Part shown: one piece after another, positions 28,653 through 38,471 of the stretch
How the letters are laid out: every line of letters begins with the position of its first letter
How positions within the stretch are numbered: the first letter of the stretch is position 1
Assembly: GCF_000243095.1 (NCBI RefSeq)
Contig: NZ_AHJE01000042.1
Span: 115,947-179,946, forward strand
Source of the DNA: Cupriavidus basilensis OR16
GTDB lineage: Bacteria; Pseudomonadota; Gammaproteobacteria; Burkholderiales; Burkholderiaceae
DNA: 64,000 nt
Reading direction: 5' to 3'
The notes under the pieces: model-generated
What the model saw: only the letters and a program-made list of their open reading frames with translations
Told to the model about the DNA's origin: nothing
Databases searched by the model: none
Program-made: the position numbers and the translations under genes

Positions 28653-28724
28653 ACCCGCGCGCGCTGGCGCCGCCGCAGGCGCGGTCCGGCGCGGCACCCA
28701 TACCTACATATCCCGAGGAGACCC

Positions 28725-29702
28725 ATGCAATTCCCGATCCGTCTTTGCGCCGCCGCCCTGTGCTGGCTCGCCGCCGGCACCAGCGGCTTTGCGCACGCAC
28801 AGGCCTGGCCTGCGGCCAAGCCCATTAGGCTGGTGGTCACCTACGCGCCCGGCGGCGGCGCCGACACCATGGCCCGCATGATCTCGCCGCGCCTGGGCCA
28901 GGAGCTGGGCCAGACCATCGTGGTGGACAACCGGCCCGGCGCGGGTGGCCAGATCGGTACGGACCTGGTCGCGAAGTCGGCGCCGGATGGCTATACGGTG
29001 CTGCTCGATGCCGCCTCGTTTGCCGCCAACCCCTCGCTCTACAAGCGGCTGCCCTACGACCCGGTCAAGTCCTTCATCCCGGTCTCGGTGCTAGCGCTGT
29101 ATCCCAACATGCTGGTCGTGAACCCGCAGTTCCCGGCCAAGACCACGCAGGAGCTGATCGCGATGGCACGCGCCAAGCCGGGCACCATTGCCTATGCGTC
29201 CTCGGGCAACGGCTCGGCCCAGCACCTGGCGGGCGCCCTGTTCGCGCAGCGCATGAAGCTGGATCTGCTGCACGTGCCGTACAAGGGCGGCGGCCCGGCC
29301 ATGGCCGATGTGATTGCCGGGCAGGTGCCGGTGTTCTTCGCCAACACGGCGTCGGGCCTGCAGCATGTGCGCGCGGGCAAGCTGCGCGTGCTGGGCGTGA
29401 CCGGCGCCAAGCGCACGGCCATCCTGCCGGACACGCCGACGCTGGCCGAGGCAGGCGTGCCGCGCTATGAAGTCTACGAGTGGAATGGCGTGTTCTTGCC
29501 GGCGGGTACGCCGCCGGAGATCGTCAAGCGCCTGTCGGACGCGATCCGCAAGGTCATCAACCTGCCGGAGAATCGCGAGCGCGTGACCAGCCTGGGCGGG
29601 GAGATCGTGGCCGGTACGCCGGCCGAGGCGGCGAAGTTCATCCAGGCCCAGACAATCGAATGGGCCAAGGTGATCAAGGAAGGCAACATCCAGCTGGACT
29701 GA
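28725..29702 (+). CDS. Bug-family (TctC-like) periplasmic binding protein
   Basis: A 325-residue tripartite tricarboxylate transporter-type substrate-binding protein. The signal peptide ends in F-A-H-A-Q-A at about residue 26. Family motifs are WPAAKPIRLVVTYAPGGGADTMAR, GQTIVVDNRPGAGGQIG, DGYTVLLDAASFAANPSLYKRLPYDP, and the C-terminal GVFLPAGTPPEIVKRLSDA (quoted in parts of the full domain). The ligand is probably a carboxylate, but binding residues do not fix it. The ribosome site GAGGAGA is strong. It follows the GntR gene and faces uvrD. No membrane TctA/TctB genes accompany it, as is common for Bug proteins in Cupriavidus-like genomes. Confidence 0.92.
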   Translation: MQFPIRLCAAALCWLAAGTSGFAHAQAWPAAKPIRLVVTYAPGGGADTMARMISPRLGQELGQTIVVDNRPGAGGQIGTDLVAKSAPDGYTVLLDAASFAANPSLYKRLPYDPVKSFIPVSVLALYPNMLVVNPQFPAKTTQELIAMARAKPGTIAYASSGNGSAQHLAGALFAQRMKLDLLHVPYKGGGPAMADVIAGQVPVFFANTASGLQHVRAGKLRVLGVTGAKRTAILPDTPTLAEAGVPRYEVYEWNGVFLPAGTPPEIVKRLSDAIRKVINLPENRERVTSLGGEIVAGTPAEAAKFIQAQTIEWAKVIKEGNIQLD

Positions 29703-29726
29703 TGCCCTGCCTGGCCACCCGTGCAC

Positions 29727-31921
29727 TCAGTCGATCGGGTCCAGCTTGGCGACCGACAGCATCAGCCATTTGGCGCCGTGGCGCTTGAACTTGATGTTCG
29801 CGCGGGCGGCTTCGCCCTCGCCTTCCAGCCCGGCGATCACGCCCTCGCCGAACTTGTTGTGGAACACGCTCTGGCCAATGCGCAAGCCGGAGCCGGCCTG
29901 GCGCTTGGCGTCGGCGTAGCCGTTGCCGGTGTCCATGCCGCCGGTAGGCTGGGTGCCCGAGTAGGGAACGTCCTCCGCCTTCTTGAACCAGTCGCGGCCC
30001 CAGCCGCCCTCGTTCTGCTGGCGGCGCTGGGAACCACCGCCACCGCCATAGGCCTGCGCGGGCGGCATCAGCCACTTGAGCGATTCCTCGGGCAACTCCT
30101 CGAAGAAGCGCGAGCGCACGTGGTAGCGCATCTGCCCGTGCAGCACGCGGCTTTGCGCGAACGAGAGATAGAGCCGCGCGCGCGCGCGCGTGATCGCCAC
30201 GTACATCTCAGCGAGGCATGGGTAAGGAAGGCCACCAGCGGGGTCATCACCACCGGCAGCGCCTCGGGATCCAGCACCTGCTGGGCCTGGTCGCCCTCGG
30301 CCAGCGCGGGCAGCGGCTGCGCGCCATCGCGCCCAACGGGAATCGCGCTCGCCAGTGCATCCAGGCCAAATCCTTCTTCCATCACGAACGCCTGTGCGGC
30401 CGTCACCAGTTCCTGCAAGTTCTCGATGCGGTCCTGGCCTTCTTTTTCGGCGCGATAGTGCGTGATCAGGCCGCTGGTGTTGGTCACGTACTCGACCGTT
30501 TCCGGCAGCGTCATGCGGCGTGTCTCGGCGCGCATCTGCTCGATCAGGCGGACGAAGGCGCCAAGCGTGCTGCCAGCCTTGCCGGGCACGAAGGCCACGG
30601 CCTCGGCCAGCGAGCAGTCGTACTGGCGCGCCGCATCCTGCAGGGCTTCCAGCGAGCGCGCGCCGATGCCGCGCGTGGGGAAATTCACCACGCGGCCGAA
30701 GGCGGCGTCGTTGCGCGGGTTTTCCAGCAACTGCAGGTAGGCGAGCGCATGCTTGACTTCGGCACGCTCGAAGAAGCGCAGGCCGCCGTACACGCGGTAG
30801 GAAATGCTGGCCGAGAAGAGCGCGTGTTCGATCACCCGCGACTGCGCATTGCTGCGGTAGAGGATGGCGATTTCCGAGCGGCTCATGCCCTGCGCGATCA
30901 GGTCACGGATTTCCTCCACGATCCAGCCGGCTTCCTGGCCGTCGGTGCCGGCCTGGTACACCCGTACCGGCTCGCCGTGGCCCGCATCGGTGCGCAGGTT
31001 CTTGCCCAGGCGGCGCGAATTGTGGGCAATCAGGTGGTTGGCCGAATCCAGGATGTGGCCATGGGAGCGGTAGTTCTGCTCCAGCTTGATCATGTGGCGC
31101 ACGCGGAACTCGTGCTCGAAGTCGCGCATATTGCCGACATTGGCGCCGCGGAATGCGTAGATGCTCTGGTCGTCGTCGCCCACCGCGAATACGGCGGCGG
31201 GATTTTGCGTGCCAAAGCCAGCCAGCATCTTGAGCCACTGATACTGCAGCACGTTGGTGTCCTGGAACTCGTCCACCAGCACATGGCGGAAACGGTGCTG
31301 GTAGTGCTGGCGGATCGCATCGTTGTAGCGCAGCAACTCGTAGCAGCGCAGCAGCAGCTCCGCGAAGTCGACCACGCCTTCACGCTGGCACTGCACATCG
31401 TAGGCGGCGTAGAGATCGACAAAGCGGCGGTTGAAGTCGTCGTTGGCCTCCACGTCGGCCGGGCGCAGGCCTTGCTCCTTGGCGTTGTTGATGAAGTACT
31501 GCAGGTTCTTGGCCGGGTACTTCTCATCATCCACGTTCAGCGACTTGAGCAGGCGCTTGAGCGCGGAGAGCTGGTCCTGGCTATCGAGGATGGCGAAGGT
31601 CTGCGGCAGGCCGGCGTCGCGGTAATGCGCGCGCAGCATGCGGTTGCACAGCCCGTGGAAGGTGCCGATCCACATGCCGCGCGTGTTGATCGGCAGCATC
31701 GACGTCAGCCGTGTCATCATCTCCTTGGCGGCCTTGTTGGTAAAGGTCACCGCCAGCAGGCCGGCGGGCGACACCCGGCCGTTCTGGATCAGCCAAGCGA
31801 TGCGGGTGGTCAGCACGCGCGTCTTGCCGCTGCCCGCGCCAGCCAGGATCAGCGCCGGCTCGTCGGGCAAAGTGACGGCGGCTAGTTGTTCAGCATTGAG
31901 ATTGGCAAGCAGGTCGGACAT
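29727..31921 (-). pseudogene. uvrD: UvrD/PcrA-type DNA helicase with internal deletion and frameshift
   Basis: A superfamily 1 helicase of nucleotide excision and mismatch repair. The N-terminus [12 protein letters not shown], Walker A AGAGSGKT (27-34), VDEFQDTN (motif II), GDDDQSIYAFRG (III) and YRSN (IV region) are intact. After PLVAFLTHASL (near 30212) the frame jumps directly to MYVAITRAR (motif VI, 30206) in another frame. The roughly 65 residues expected between them, including motif V (TVHxAKGLE), are missing. The C-terminal basic/SH3-like region continues to KLDPID. The deleted length is an estimate from remembered homologues. Without motif V the enzyme could not work. A (CG)8 tract at 30175-30190 adjoins the junction. 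Confidence 0.88.
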
Positions 31922-32243
31922 CGGGGAGGCCTTGTGGAGTGCCCCGAATTATACCGGGGCGCCTCTCGTGGCCGTGGGGCCCCCGCTACCGGATGGGGGA
32001 ATCGTCCGGGGACGGGCCGGGAACCACACAAAGCGGCACGAAAAATGGCTTGCGATCCCCTCGCGAGAGGGAAGCCGGAGACTTTCAGGCAGGGCAAAGC
32101 ACCGGCAAAATGACGCCGCGATGCCGAGCTCGGGCCGAAATCGCGCGCCCTCCACCCGCCTCCCCTATAATTTGACGTTTTCCCGGCGCGTTGCCCCTCT
32201 CCGCCTGGCCCGCAGAATCCGACGTAATCATCGACATCCGAGC
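31922..32243 (+). promoter_or_regulatory. 322-bp divergent region between uvrD and valS
   Basis: A TATAAT box at 32166-32171 points towards valS, giving a leader of about 65-70 nt; the expected -35 position holds GCGCGC, a poor match. A further few hundred bases hold no gene, RNA or repeat that I can support. Confidence 0.4.
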
Positions 32244-35111
32244 ATGACCGCCCAAGACCAGTCCCTTGCCAAGAGCTTCGAACCCGCCGCCATTGAGGCC
32301 AAGTGGGGCCCAGAGTGGGAGAAGCGCGGCATCGCGAAGCCGACCCTCGATCCGGATCGTCCGGACTTCTGCATCCAGCTGCCCCCGCCCAATGTGACCG
32401 GCACGCTGCACATGGGCCATGCCTTCAACCAGACCATCATGGATGGCCTGGCCCGCCACGCCCGCATGACCGGCGCCAACACCCTGTGGGTGCCGGGCAC
32501 CGACCACGCCGGCATCGCGACCCAGATCGTGGTGGAGCGCCAGCTGGAAGCACAGGGCGTGTCGCGCCATGAACTCGGCCGCGAGAAGTTCACCGAGAAG
32601 GTGTGGGCCTGGAAGGAAGAGTCCGGCTCGACCATCACGCGCCAGATCCGCCGCATGGGCGCCTCGATCGACTGGAGCCATGAGTACTTCACGATGTCGC
32701 CGGAGATGTCCCAGGCGGTCACCGAAGTGTTCGTGCGCCTGTACGAGCAGGGCCTGATCTACCGTGGCAAGCGCCTGGTGAACTGGGATCCGGTGCTCGG
32801 CACCGCGGTGTCCGACCTGGAAGTGGACAGCGTCGAGGAAGAAGGCTCGATGTGGCATATCCGCTATCCGCTGGCCGAGGCAGATACCGTGCACGGCCTG
32901 ACCCACCTGACGGTTGCCACCACCCGCCCCGAGACCATGCTGGGCGACGTGGCCGTGATGGTGCACCCGGAAGACGAGCGTTATGCGCACCTGATCGGCA
33001 AGTTTGTGCGCCTGCCGCTCGCCGGCCGCGATATCCCGGTGATCGCCGACGACTACGTCGATCGCGCATTCGGCACGGGCGTGGTCAAGGTGACTCCCGC
33101 CCACGATTTCAACGACTATGCGGTTGGCCAGCGCCACAAGCTGCCGCAGCTGTCCATCCTGACGCTAGACGCCAGGATTGTCGCCGACGCGCCTGCCGCC
33201 TACGCCGGGCTGGACCGCTTCGAAGCGCGCACACGCATCGTGGCGGATCTGGACGCCCAAGGCCTCCTGGCCGAGGTCAAGAAGCACAAGCTGATGACGC
33301 CGCGCAGCGAGCGCACCGGCAGCGCGATCGAGCCGATGCTGACCGACCAGTGGTTCGTCGCCATGAGCAAGCCGGCGCCGGACGGCACGTTCCACCCGGG
33401 CCGCTCGATTGCCGAAGTGGCGCTGGACGCCGTGCAGAGCGGCGAGATCAAGCTGATCCCCGACAACTGGAACAGCACCTACAACCAATGGCTGGAGAAC
33501 ATCCAGGACTGGTGCATCTCGCGCCAGCTGTGGTGGGGCCACCAGATTCCGGCCTGGTACGACGAGGCCGGCAAGTGCTTCGTCGCCCGTACCGAGCAAG
33601 AGGCGGTGGCCAAGGCGAGCGCGGCCGGCAGCACCGGCCCGCTGCGCCGCGAAGACGACGTACTCGACACCTGGTTCTCGTCGGCACTGGTGCCCTTCTC
33701 GTCGCTGGGCTGGCCCGCCGAGACGCCCGAGTTGCAACATTTCCTGCCGTCGTCGGCACTGGTTACCGGTTACGACATCATCTTCTTCTGGGTGGCGCGC
33801 ATGGTCATGATGACCAAGCACTTCACCGGCAAGGTGCCGTTCCATACCGTCTATGTGCACGGTCTGGTGCGGGATTCGGAAGGCAAGAAGATGAGCAAGT
33901 CCGAGGGCAACACCCTGGACCCGGTCGACCTGATCGATGGCATCGAGCTCGAGCCGCTGCTCAAGAAGCGCACCACCGGCCTGCGCCGTCCCAAGGACGC
34001 GCCCAAGATCGAGAAAAAGACCAAGAAGGAATTCCCCGAAGGCATTCCGGCGTTTGGTGCCGATGCGCTGCGTTTCACCTTCGCCTCGCTGGCCACGCTG
34101 GGCCGTAACATCAACTTCGACACCGGCCGCTGCGAAGGCTATCGCAACTTCTGCAACAAGCTGTGGAACGCCACGCGCTTCGTGCTGATGAACACCGAAG
34201 GGCACGACTGCGGCATGGGCCCGTGCAGCAACGACTGCGGACCCGACGGCTACCTGCACTTCTCGCAGCCGGACCGCTGGATCGTATCGCTGCTGCAGCG
34301 CGTCGAGGCCGAGGTGGAGAAAGGCTTTGCCGAGTACCGCTTCGACAATATCGCCAGCGCCATCTACAAGTTCGTCTGGGACGAGTACTGCGACTGGTAC
34401 CTGGAACTGGCCAAGGTCCAGATCCAGAACGGCACCCCCGCGCAGCAGCGCGCCACCCGCCGCACGCTATTGCGCGTGCTCGAAACCGTGCTGCGCCTGG
34501 CCCACCCGATCATCCCCTTCATCACCGAAGAACTGTGGCAGAAGGTAGCGCCGCTGGCCGGCCGCGCCAAGGGCGACGGCAGCGAGACACTGGCGCTGCA
34601 GGCCTACCCGCTGCCGGCCATCGCCAAGATCGACGAGGCCGCCGAACAATGGACCGCGCAGCTCAAGGCCGTGGTCGACGCCTGCCGCAACCTGCGCGGG
34701 GAGATGAACATCTCGCCGGCCCAGCGCATCCCGCTGTATGCCGAAGGCGACAGCGCGTTCCTGACGTCGGCCCAGGCCTATGTGCAGGCGCTGGCGAAAC
34801 TTTCCGAGGTCAAGGTGTTCGAAGATCAGAATGCCCTGATGGCAGAAGGTGCCGGTGCGCCGGTGGCCATCGTTGGCGGCAACCATCTGTTGCTCAAGAT
34901 CGAAATCGACGTCGCCGCGGAACGCGTGCGCCTGTCCAAGGAAATAGAGCGCATCAGCGCCGAACTCGGCAAATGCCGTGGCAAGCTGTCCAACGAGAGC
35001 TTCGTCGCCAAGGCACCGCCCGCCGTAGTCGCGCAAGAAACCCAGCGTCTGTCGGATTTCGAACAGACGCTGGTCAAGCTGCAGGATCAACTTCAGCGTT
35101 TGCCGGCATGA
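32244..35111 (+). CDS. valS: Valyl-tRNA synthetase
   Basis: A class I synthetase that charges tRNA-Val. It has 955 residues, normal length. The HIGH signature is [15 protein letters not shown] near residue 50, the KMSKS loop is [10 protein letters not shown], and the editing (CP1) domain lies between them. The anticodon-binding domain follows, and the C-terminal coiled-coil arm ([18 protein letters not shown] and onward) completes it. The start at [14 protein letters not shown] is chosen because homology begins there; the frame is open upstream for 600 bp but antisense to uvrD. galU starts 52 bp after the stop and may be co-transcribed. Confidence 0.97.
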   Translation: MTAQDQSLAKSFEPAAIEAKWGPEWEKRGIAKPTLDPDRPDFCIQLPPPNVTGTLHMGHAFNQTIMDGLARHARMTGANTLWVPGTDHAGIATQIVVERQLEAQGVSRHELGREKFTEKVWAWKEESGSTITRQIRRMGASIDWSHEYFTMSPEMSQAVTEVFVRLYEQGLIYRGKRLVNWDPVLGTAVSDLEVDSVEEEGSMWHIRYPLAEADTVHGLTHLTVATTRPETMLGDVAVMVHPEDERYAHLIGKFVRLPLAGRDIPVIADDYVDRAFGTGVVKVTPAHDFNDYAVGQRHKLPQLSILTLDARIVADAPAAYAGLDRFEARTRIVADLDAQGLLAEVKKHKLMTPRSERTGSAIEPMLTDQWFVAMSKPAPDGTFHPGRSIAEVALDAVQSGEIKLIPDNWNSTYNQWLENIQDWCISRQLWWGHQIPAWYDEAGKCFVARTEQEAVAKASAAGSTGPLRREDDVLDTWFSSALVPFSSLGWPAETPELQHFLPSSALVTGYDIIFFWVARMVMMTKHFTGKVPFHTVYVHGLVRDSEGKKMSKSEGNTLDPVDLIDGIELEPLLKKRTTGLRRPKDAPKIEKKTKKEFPEGIPAFGADALRFTFASLATLGRNINFDTGRCEGYRNFCNKLWNATRFVLMNTEGHDCGMGPCSNDCGPDGYLHFSQPDRWIVSLLQRVEAEVEKGFAEYRFDNIASAIYKFVWDEYCDWYLELAKVQIQNGTPAQQRATRRTLLRVLETVLRLAHPIIPFITEELWQKVAPLAGRAKGDGSETLALQAYPLPAIAKIDEAAEQWTAQLKAVVDACRNLRGEMNISPAQRIPLYAEGDSAFLTSAQAYVQALAKLSEVKVFEDQNALMAEGAGAPVAIVGGNHLLLKIEIDVAAERVRLSKEIERISAELGKCRGKLSNESFVAKAPPAVVAQETQRLSDFEQTLVKLQDQLQRLPA

Positions 35112-35163
35112 GCTTTGCATCACCAGCAGGGTTGTCTACACCGAATTGATAAGGAAACCTGAT

Positions 35164-36042
35164 ATGGAAACCCGCGTCACCAAGGCTGTCTTCCCGGTAG
35201 CCGGTCTCGGCACTCGTTTTTTGCCGGCTACCAAGGCAAGCCCGAAGGAAATGCTGCCGGTGGTCGACAAACCCCTGATCCAGTACGCCGTGGAAGAAGC
35301 CATGGCTGCTGGCATCACCGAGATGATCTTCGTCACCGGCCGCTCCAAGCGCGCCATCGAGGATCACTTCGACAAGGCCTACGAGCTCGAGGCGGAGCTC
35401 GAGGCAAAGAACAAGCAAGCCCTGCTCACCCTGGTGCGCTCGATCAAGCCGTCGCACGTGGAGTGTTTCTACGTGCGCCAGCCCGAGGCCCTTGGCCTTG
35501 GCCACGCCGTGCTGTGCGCGGAAAAGCTGGTGGGCGACGCGCCGTTCGCCGTGATGCTGGCCGATGACTTGCTGGATGGCGAGCCGCCGGTCATGAAGCA
35601 GATGGTGGACTTGTACGGCCACTACAACTGCTCGGTGCTGGGCGTGGAAGAGATCGCGCCGGAGCAGAGCCGCTCCTACGGCGTGGTGGATGGCCGCGAA
35701 TGGGACGAAGGCGTGATCAAGGTGTCGGACATCGTCGAGAAGCCCGCGCCCGAGAACGCACCGTCCAACCTGGGCGTGGTTGGCCGCTACATCCTGACCC
35801 CGCGCATTTTCGACCATATCCGCAACCTCAAGCCGGGCGCGGGCGGCGAGTTCCAGCTCACCGATGCCATCCAGTCCCTGCTCAGCCAGGAACAGGTGCT
35901 GGCCTACCGCTACAAGGGCACGCGCTACGACTGCGGCAGCAAGCTGGGCTACCTGAAGGCCACCGTGGAATTTGCGCTCAAGCACCCGGAGGTGATGGAC
36001 GAATTCGGCACCTACCTGCGCGCGCGCATCAATAACATCTGA
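35164..36042 (+). CDS. galU: UTP-glucose-1-phosphate uridylyltransferase
   Basis: Makes UDP-glucose from glucose 1-phosphate and UTP, for LPS core, exopolysaccharide and trehalose synthesis. It has 292 residues. The nucleotide-binding signature is [18 protein letters not shown] followed by [11 protein letters not shown], then [14 protein letters not shown], and [10 protein letters not shown] with the metal-binding acidic pair. [20 protein letters not shown] and [17 protein letters not shown] are typical. The start follows AAGGAAACC; an in-frame ATG 18 nt earlier is less well placed. A bidirectional terminator follows directly. Confidence 0.97.
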   Translation: METRVTKAVFPVAGLGTRFLPATKASPKEMLPVVDKPLIQYAVEEAMAAGITEMIFVTGRSKRAIEDHFDKAYELEAELEAKNKQALLTLVRSIKPSHVECFYVRQPEALGLGHAVLCAEKLVGDAPFAVMLADDLLDGEPPVMKQMVDLYGHYNCSVLGVEEIAPEQSRSYGVVDGREWDEGVIKVSDIVEKPAPENAPSNLGVVGRYILTPRIFDHIRNLKPGAGGEFQLTDAIQSLLSQEQVLAYRYKGTRYDCGSKLGYLKATVEFALKHPEVMDEFGTYLRARINNI

Positions 36043-36054
36043 ACATCCGGAACC

Positions 36055-36088
36055 ATGAAAAAAGCCGCGGAAACGCGGCTTTTTTCAT
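36055..36088. terminator. Bidirectional terminator between galU and tusA
   Basis: A6 then GCCGCG, loop GAAA, CGCGGC and T6, extended by ATG/CAT pairing at the outer ends. It serves galU from the left and the tusA gene from the right. Confidence 0.9.
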
Positions 36089-36117
36089 GGTCGCGGGCGA
36101 CCCGCGCCGCCCTGGCT

Positions 36118-36331
36118 TCAACGCCGGCGCATGTAGAACACGAACACCTTGTCCACTTCCTGGTGCGACAGCAGCTCGTTGCCGGTCTGCTTCGCAAACG
36201 CCTGGAAGTCACGCGTGGCGCCGGGATCGGTGGCGAGAATCTTGAGAACGTCGCCGCTGGGCATGTCGGCCAGCGCCTTCTTGGTACGCAGGATCGGCAG
36301 CGGGCAGTTCAGGCCCCCTCTGGAACTCCAT
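36118..36331 (-). pseudogene. tusA: TusA-family sulfurtransferase, small deletion and frameshift near the N-terminus
   Basis: Small sulfur-carrier protein that relays persulfide sulfur, for example to tRNA thiolation. The catalytic motif GLNCPLPILRTKKALADM is intact, as are ATDPGATRDFQAFAKQTGNELL and the C-terminal FYMRRR. The best start is ATG 36331 (M-E-F-Q-R) behind GGAAGAGAGGA. After five codons the frame is lost, and the next few residues normally preceding GLNCPLP (an E-L/V-D-A-R segment) are missing. I estimate a loss of about 14 bp at 36312-36318. An alternative unbroken frame from 36375 gives an atypical N-terminus of unrelated residues. Either the latter start is real, or this is one more small deletion. 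Confidence 0.8.
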
Positions 36332-36407
36332 TCCTCTCTTCCTTGGTTCTGGGCGCTCAGGGCCGTCATGGTCATGGGAACCGTGCCTGCCGCTGCCGCA
36401 TCTGTGG

Positions 36408-36995
36408 CTATGGCCGGTATTGTAGCGAAATGCCCGGCTGCCCCAGGCCATCGCGCCGGCGCGGGTCGGCAATGTCCTCGCCGGTCTGGCGATCGAAGAA
36501 GCGCACCGGATGGCCGCGCGAGGCCAGCCAGTCCGCTACCGCGAAGCCGGTGCCCGCCGACCAGATCCGCATGTCCTCCGGTGCCACCAGCTTGTAGTCG
36601 ACCAGTTCCTCGGACAACACGATCGTGCCGCTCGCCTGCACGTGGTAGGCGATGATCAGCTCGTTCTTGCGCATGAACTCGTACACGCCGATCAGGGATA
36701 CCGAATGCGCGTCCAGGTTGGTTTCTTCCTTGAGCTCCCGCGCCACGCCCTGCTCCGGCGTCTCGTCGCGCTCCATGAAGCCGGTTACCAGCGCGAACAT
36801 CTTTTCCGGCCACGCGGCGTTGCGCGCCAGCAGCAGCTTGCCTTCATATTCCACCACCGCGGCCAGCACGGGCAGCGGGTTATTCCAGTGGACAAAGCCG
36901 CACTCTGGCTGGATGCAGGCGTCGCGTTCGCGGCCGGAATGCGGCAGCACCTCCAGCGGCGAGCCACATTGCGGACAATATCGGTAGACGGGCAT
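36408..36995 (-). CDS. Nudix hydrolase with N-terminal zinc ribbon
   Basis: A 195-residue Nudix protein. An N-terminal zinc ribbon has Cys7/Cys10 (CPQC) and Cys27/Cys32. The Nudix box is GFMERDETPEQGVARELKEET (about 72-92, shown as motif G-x5-E-x7-R-E-x2-E-E-x), with Glu90 and Glu91 as metal ligands. Zinc ribbon plus Nudix box in this order resembles NudC-like NADH pyrophosphatases, but the protein is shorter and lacks a clear SQPWPFPxS motif, so substrate specificity is open. It lies upstream of tusA on the same strand with about 75 bp between them; their relationship is unclear. Confidence 0.9.
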   Translation of the reverse strand: MPVYRYCPQCGSPLEVLPHSGRERDACIQPECGFVHWNNPLPVLAAVVEYEGKLLLARNAAWPEKMFALVTGFMERDETPEQGVARELKEETNLDAHSVSLIGVYEFMRKNELIIAYHVQASGTIVLSEELVDYKLVAPEDMRIWSAGTGFAVADWLASRGHPVRFFDRQTGEDIADPRRRDGLGQPGISLQYRP

Positions 36996-37052
36996 GCGGG
37001 GCTCCTGTTTTTGTGATCTTGTTATGTTGTCATTTTATAAGGACGGCGGCGT

Positions 37053-38084
37053 TCACGCGCCGCAGGCCACGCGCATATCCGCGGCCAGCGCCTCGACCGT
37101 TTCCGGCTGCAGGTCCCACGAGCACATGAAGCGGCAGCCGCCGGCACCGATAAAGGTGTAAAAGCGCCAGCCCTTGGCATGCAGGGCCTCGATGGCCGCG
37201 AGCGGCAGCTCGGCAAAGACGGCGTTGGACTCGGTCGGGAACATGATGCGCACGCCGGGGATGCTGGCGATGCGCGCATGCAGCAACTGCGCCATGGCGT
37301 TGGCATGGCGGGCGTTGCCAAGCCACACATCGTTCTCGAGCAGGCCCAGCCACGGGGCCGAGATAAAGCGCATCTTGGAAGCCAGTTGCCCGGCCTGCTT
37401 GACGCGGTATGCAAAGTCCTCGGCCAGCTTACGGTCGAAGAACACCACCGCCTCGCCTACCGGCAGGCCGTTCTTGGTGCCGCCGAAACACAGCACGTCC
37501 ACCCCCGCGCGCCAGGTGATCTCCGACGGATGCACGCCGAGCGACGCCACCGCATTGGCAAAGCGCGCGCCGTCCATGTGCACGCGCAACTGGCGGCGCT
37601 TGGCGATGGCGGCAATGGCACGCACTTCTTCCACCGTGTACACCGTGCCGACCTCCGTCGACTGCGTCAGCGACACCACCTTGGGCTTGGGATAGTGGAT
37701 GTCCGAGCGGCGTGTCACCAGCGCTTCCACTGCATCGGGCGTGAGCTTGCCGTTGGCGCCTGGCGCGGTCAGCAGCTTGGAGCCGTTGGAGAAAAACTCC
37801 GGGCCACCGCACTCGTCGGTCTCGATGTGCGCCAGTTCATGGCAGATCACCGAGTGGTAGGACTGGCACAGCGCGGACAGCGCCAGCGAGTTCGCCGCGG
37901 TACCGTTGAAGACGAAGAACACCTCGCAATCGGTCTGGAACAGGTCGCGGATCCGGTCGCAGACTTTTTGCGTCCACGAATCGTCGCCGTAGGCCTGCTC
38001 GTGGCCGCTGCCGTTGGCTTCGAGGAAATACTTGAGCGATTCCGGACAGAAGCCGGCGTAGTTGTCGGAGGCGAAATGCTGCAT
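37053..38084 (-). CDS. ltaE: Low-specificity L-threonine aldolase
   Basis: PLP-dependent lyase that splits L-threonine and L-allo-threonine into glycine and acetaldehyde. It has 343 residues, fold type I. The Schiff-base lysine is Lys204 in CFGGTKNGLPVGEA, the cofactor Asp is Asp171 in HMDGARFANA, and the N-terminal ASDNYAGFCPE and FNGTAANSLAL are characteristic. Sequence resembles the Pseudomonas-type enzyme more than the E. coli one. A small tautomerase gene lies just upstream on the same strand. Confidence 0.94.
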   Translation of the reverse strand: MQHFASDNYAGFCPESLKYFLEANGSGHEQAYGDDSWTQKVCDRIRDLFQTDCEVFFVFNGTAANSLALSALCQSYHSVICHELAHIETDECGGPEFFSNGSKLLTAPGANGKLTPDAVEALVTRRSDIHYPKPKVVSLTQSTEVGTVYTVEEVRAIAAIAKRRQLRVHMDGARFANAVASLGVHPSEITWRAGVDVLCFGGTKNGLPVGEAVVFFDRKLAEDFAYRVKQAGQLASKMRFISAPWLGLLENDVWLGNARHANAMAQLLHARIASIPGVRIMFPTESNAVFAELPLAAIEALHAKGWRFYTFIGAGGCRFMCSWDLQPETVEALAADMRVACGA

Positions 38085-38186
38085 GGGGAGATCCGTGGCG
38101 GGTGGCGAGGCGCGTGCCGTGGGCGTCGGGGCTTGTGGCCCTTGGCCCGGGGCGGTTTTTTTGTCTGCGGCGTAGCTGCGCGTGGC

Positions 38187-38375
38187 TTACTTCTTGTCAG
38201 CCCACAGCTGGCCGCCGGTGGCCCAGTTCTCGCGCTTGATGTCGGTGATGATGATATCCACGGCCGAGGCCGAGCAGCCGAGGGTTTCGCAGGTAACGCG
38301 GGTGACTTCCTCGACCAGCTTGCGCTTTTGCTCAATGGTGCGGCCTTCGAAGAGTTCTACGTGGTAAGTCGGCAT
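38187..38375 (-). CDS. 4-oxalocrotonate tautomerase family protein
   Basis: A 62-residue protein. The residue after the initiator Met is Pro, the catalytic base of this superfamily once Met is removed. P-T-Y-H-V-E-L-F-E-G-R-T is followed by Q-K-R-K-L-V-E-E-V-T, the usual helix of small 4-OT proteins; the usual Arg11 and Arg39 positions have Arg12 and the region ITDIKRENW. The true substrate is unknown, since many paralogues act on different enols. It could belong to the catabolic genes around it (aldolase, permease). Confidence 0.88.
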   Translation of the reverse strand: MPTYHVELFEGRTIEQKRKLVEEVTRVTCETLGCSASAVDIIITDIKRENWATGGQLWADKK

Positions 38376-38471
38376 GGCTTTGTTTCCTGTTTCCTGTTGT
38401 CGTTTTGTTTCTCGTTGTCCCTTGCTGCCTGCCCTGGCGATGCGCGCAGGGAGCTACCAGCATCCGCAAGG

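Noticed and set aside
30175..30190. (CG)8 tract as a possible site-specific element
   Set aside because: It simply encodes the I-T-R-A-R-A-R part of helicase motif VI with GCG/CGC codons; noted only as a possible contributor to the adjoining deletion.
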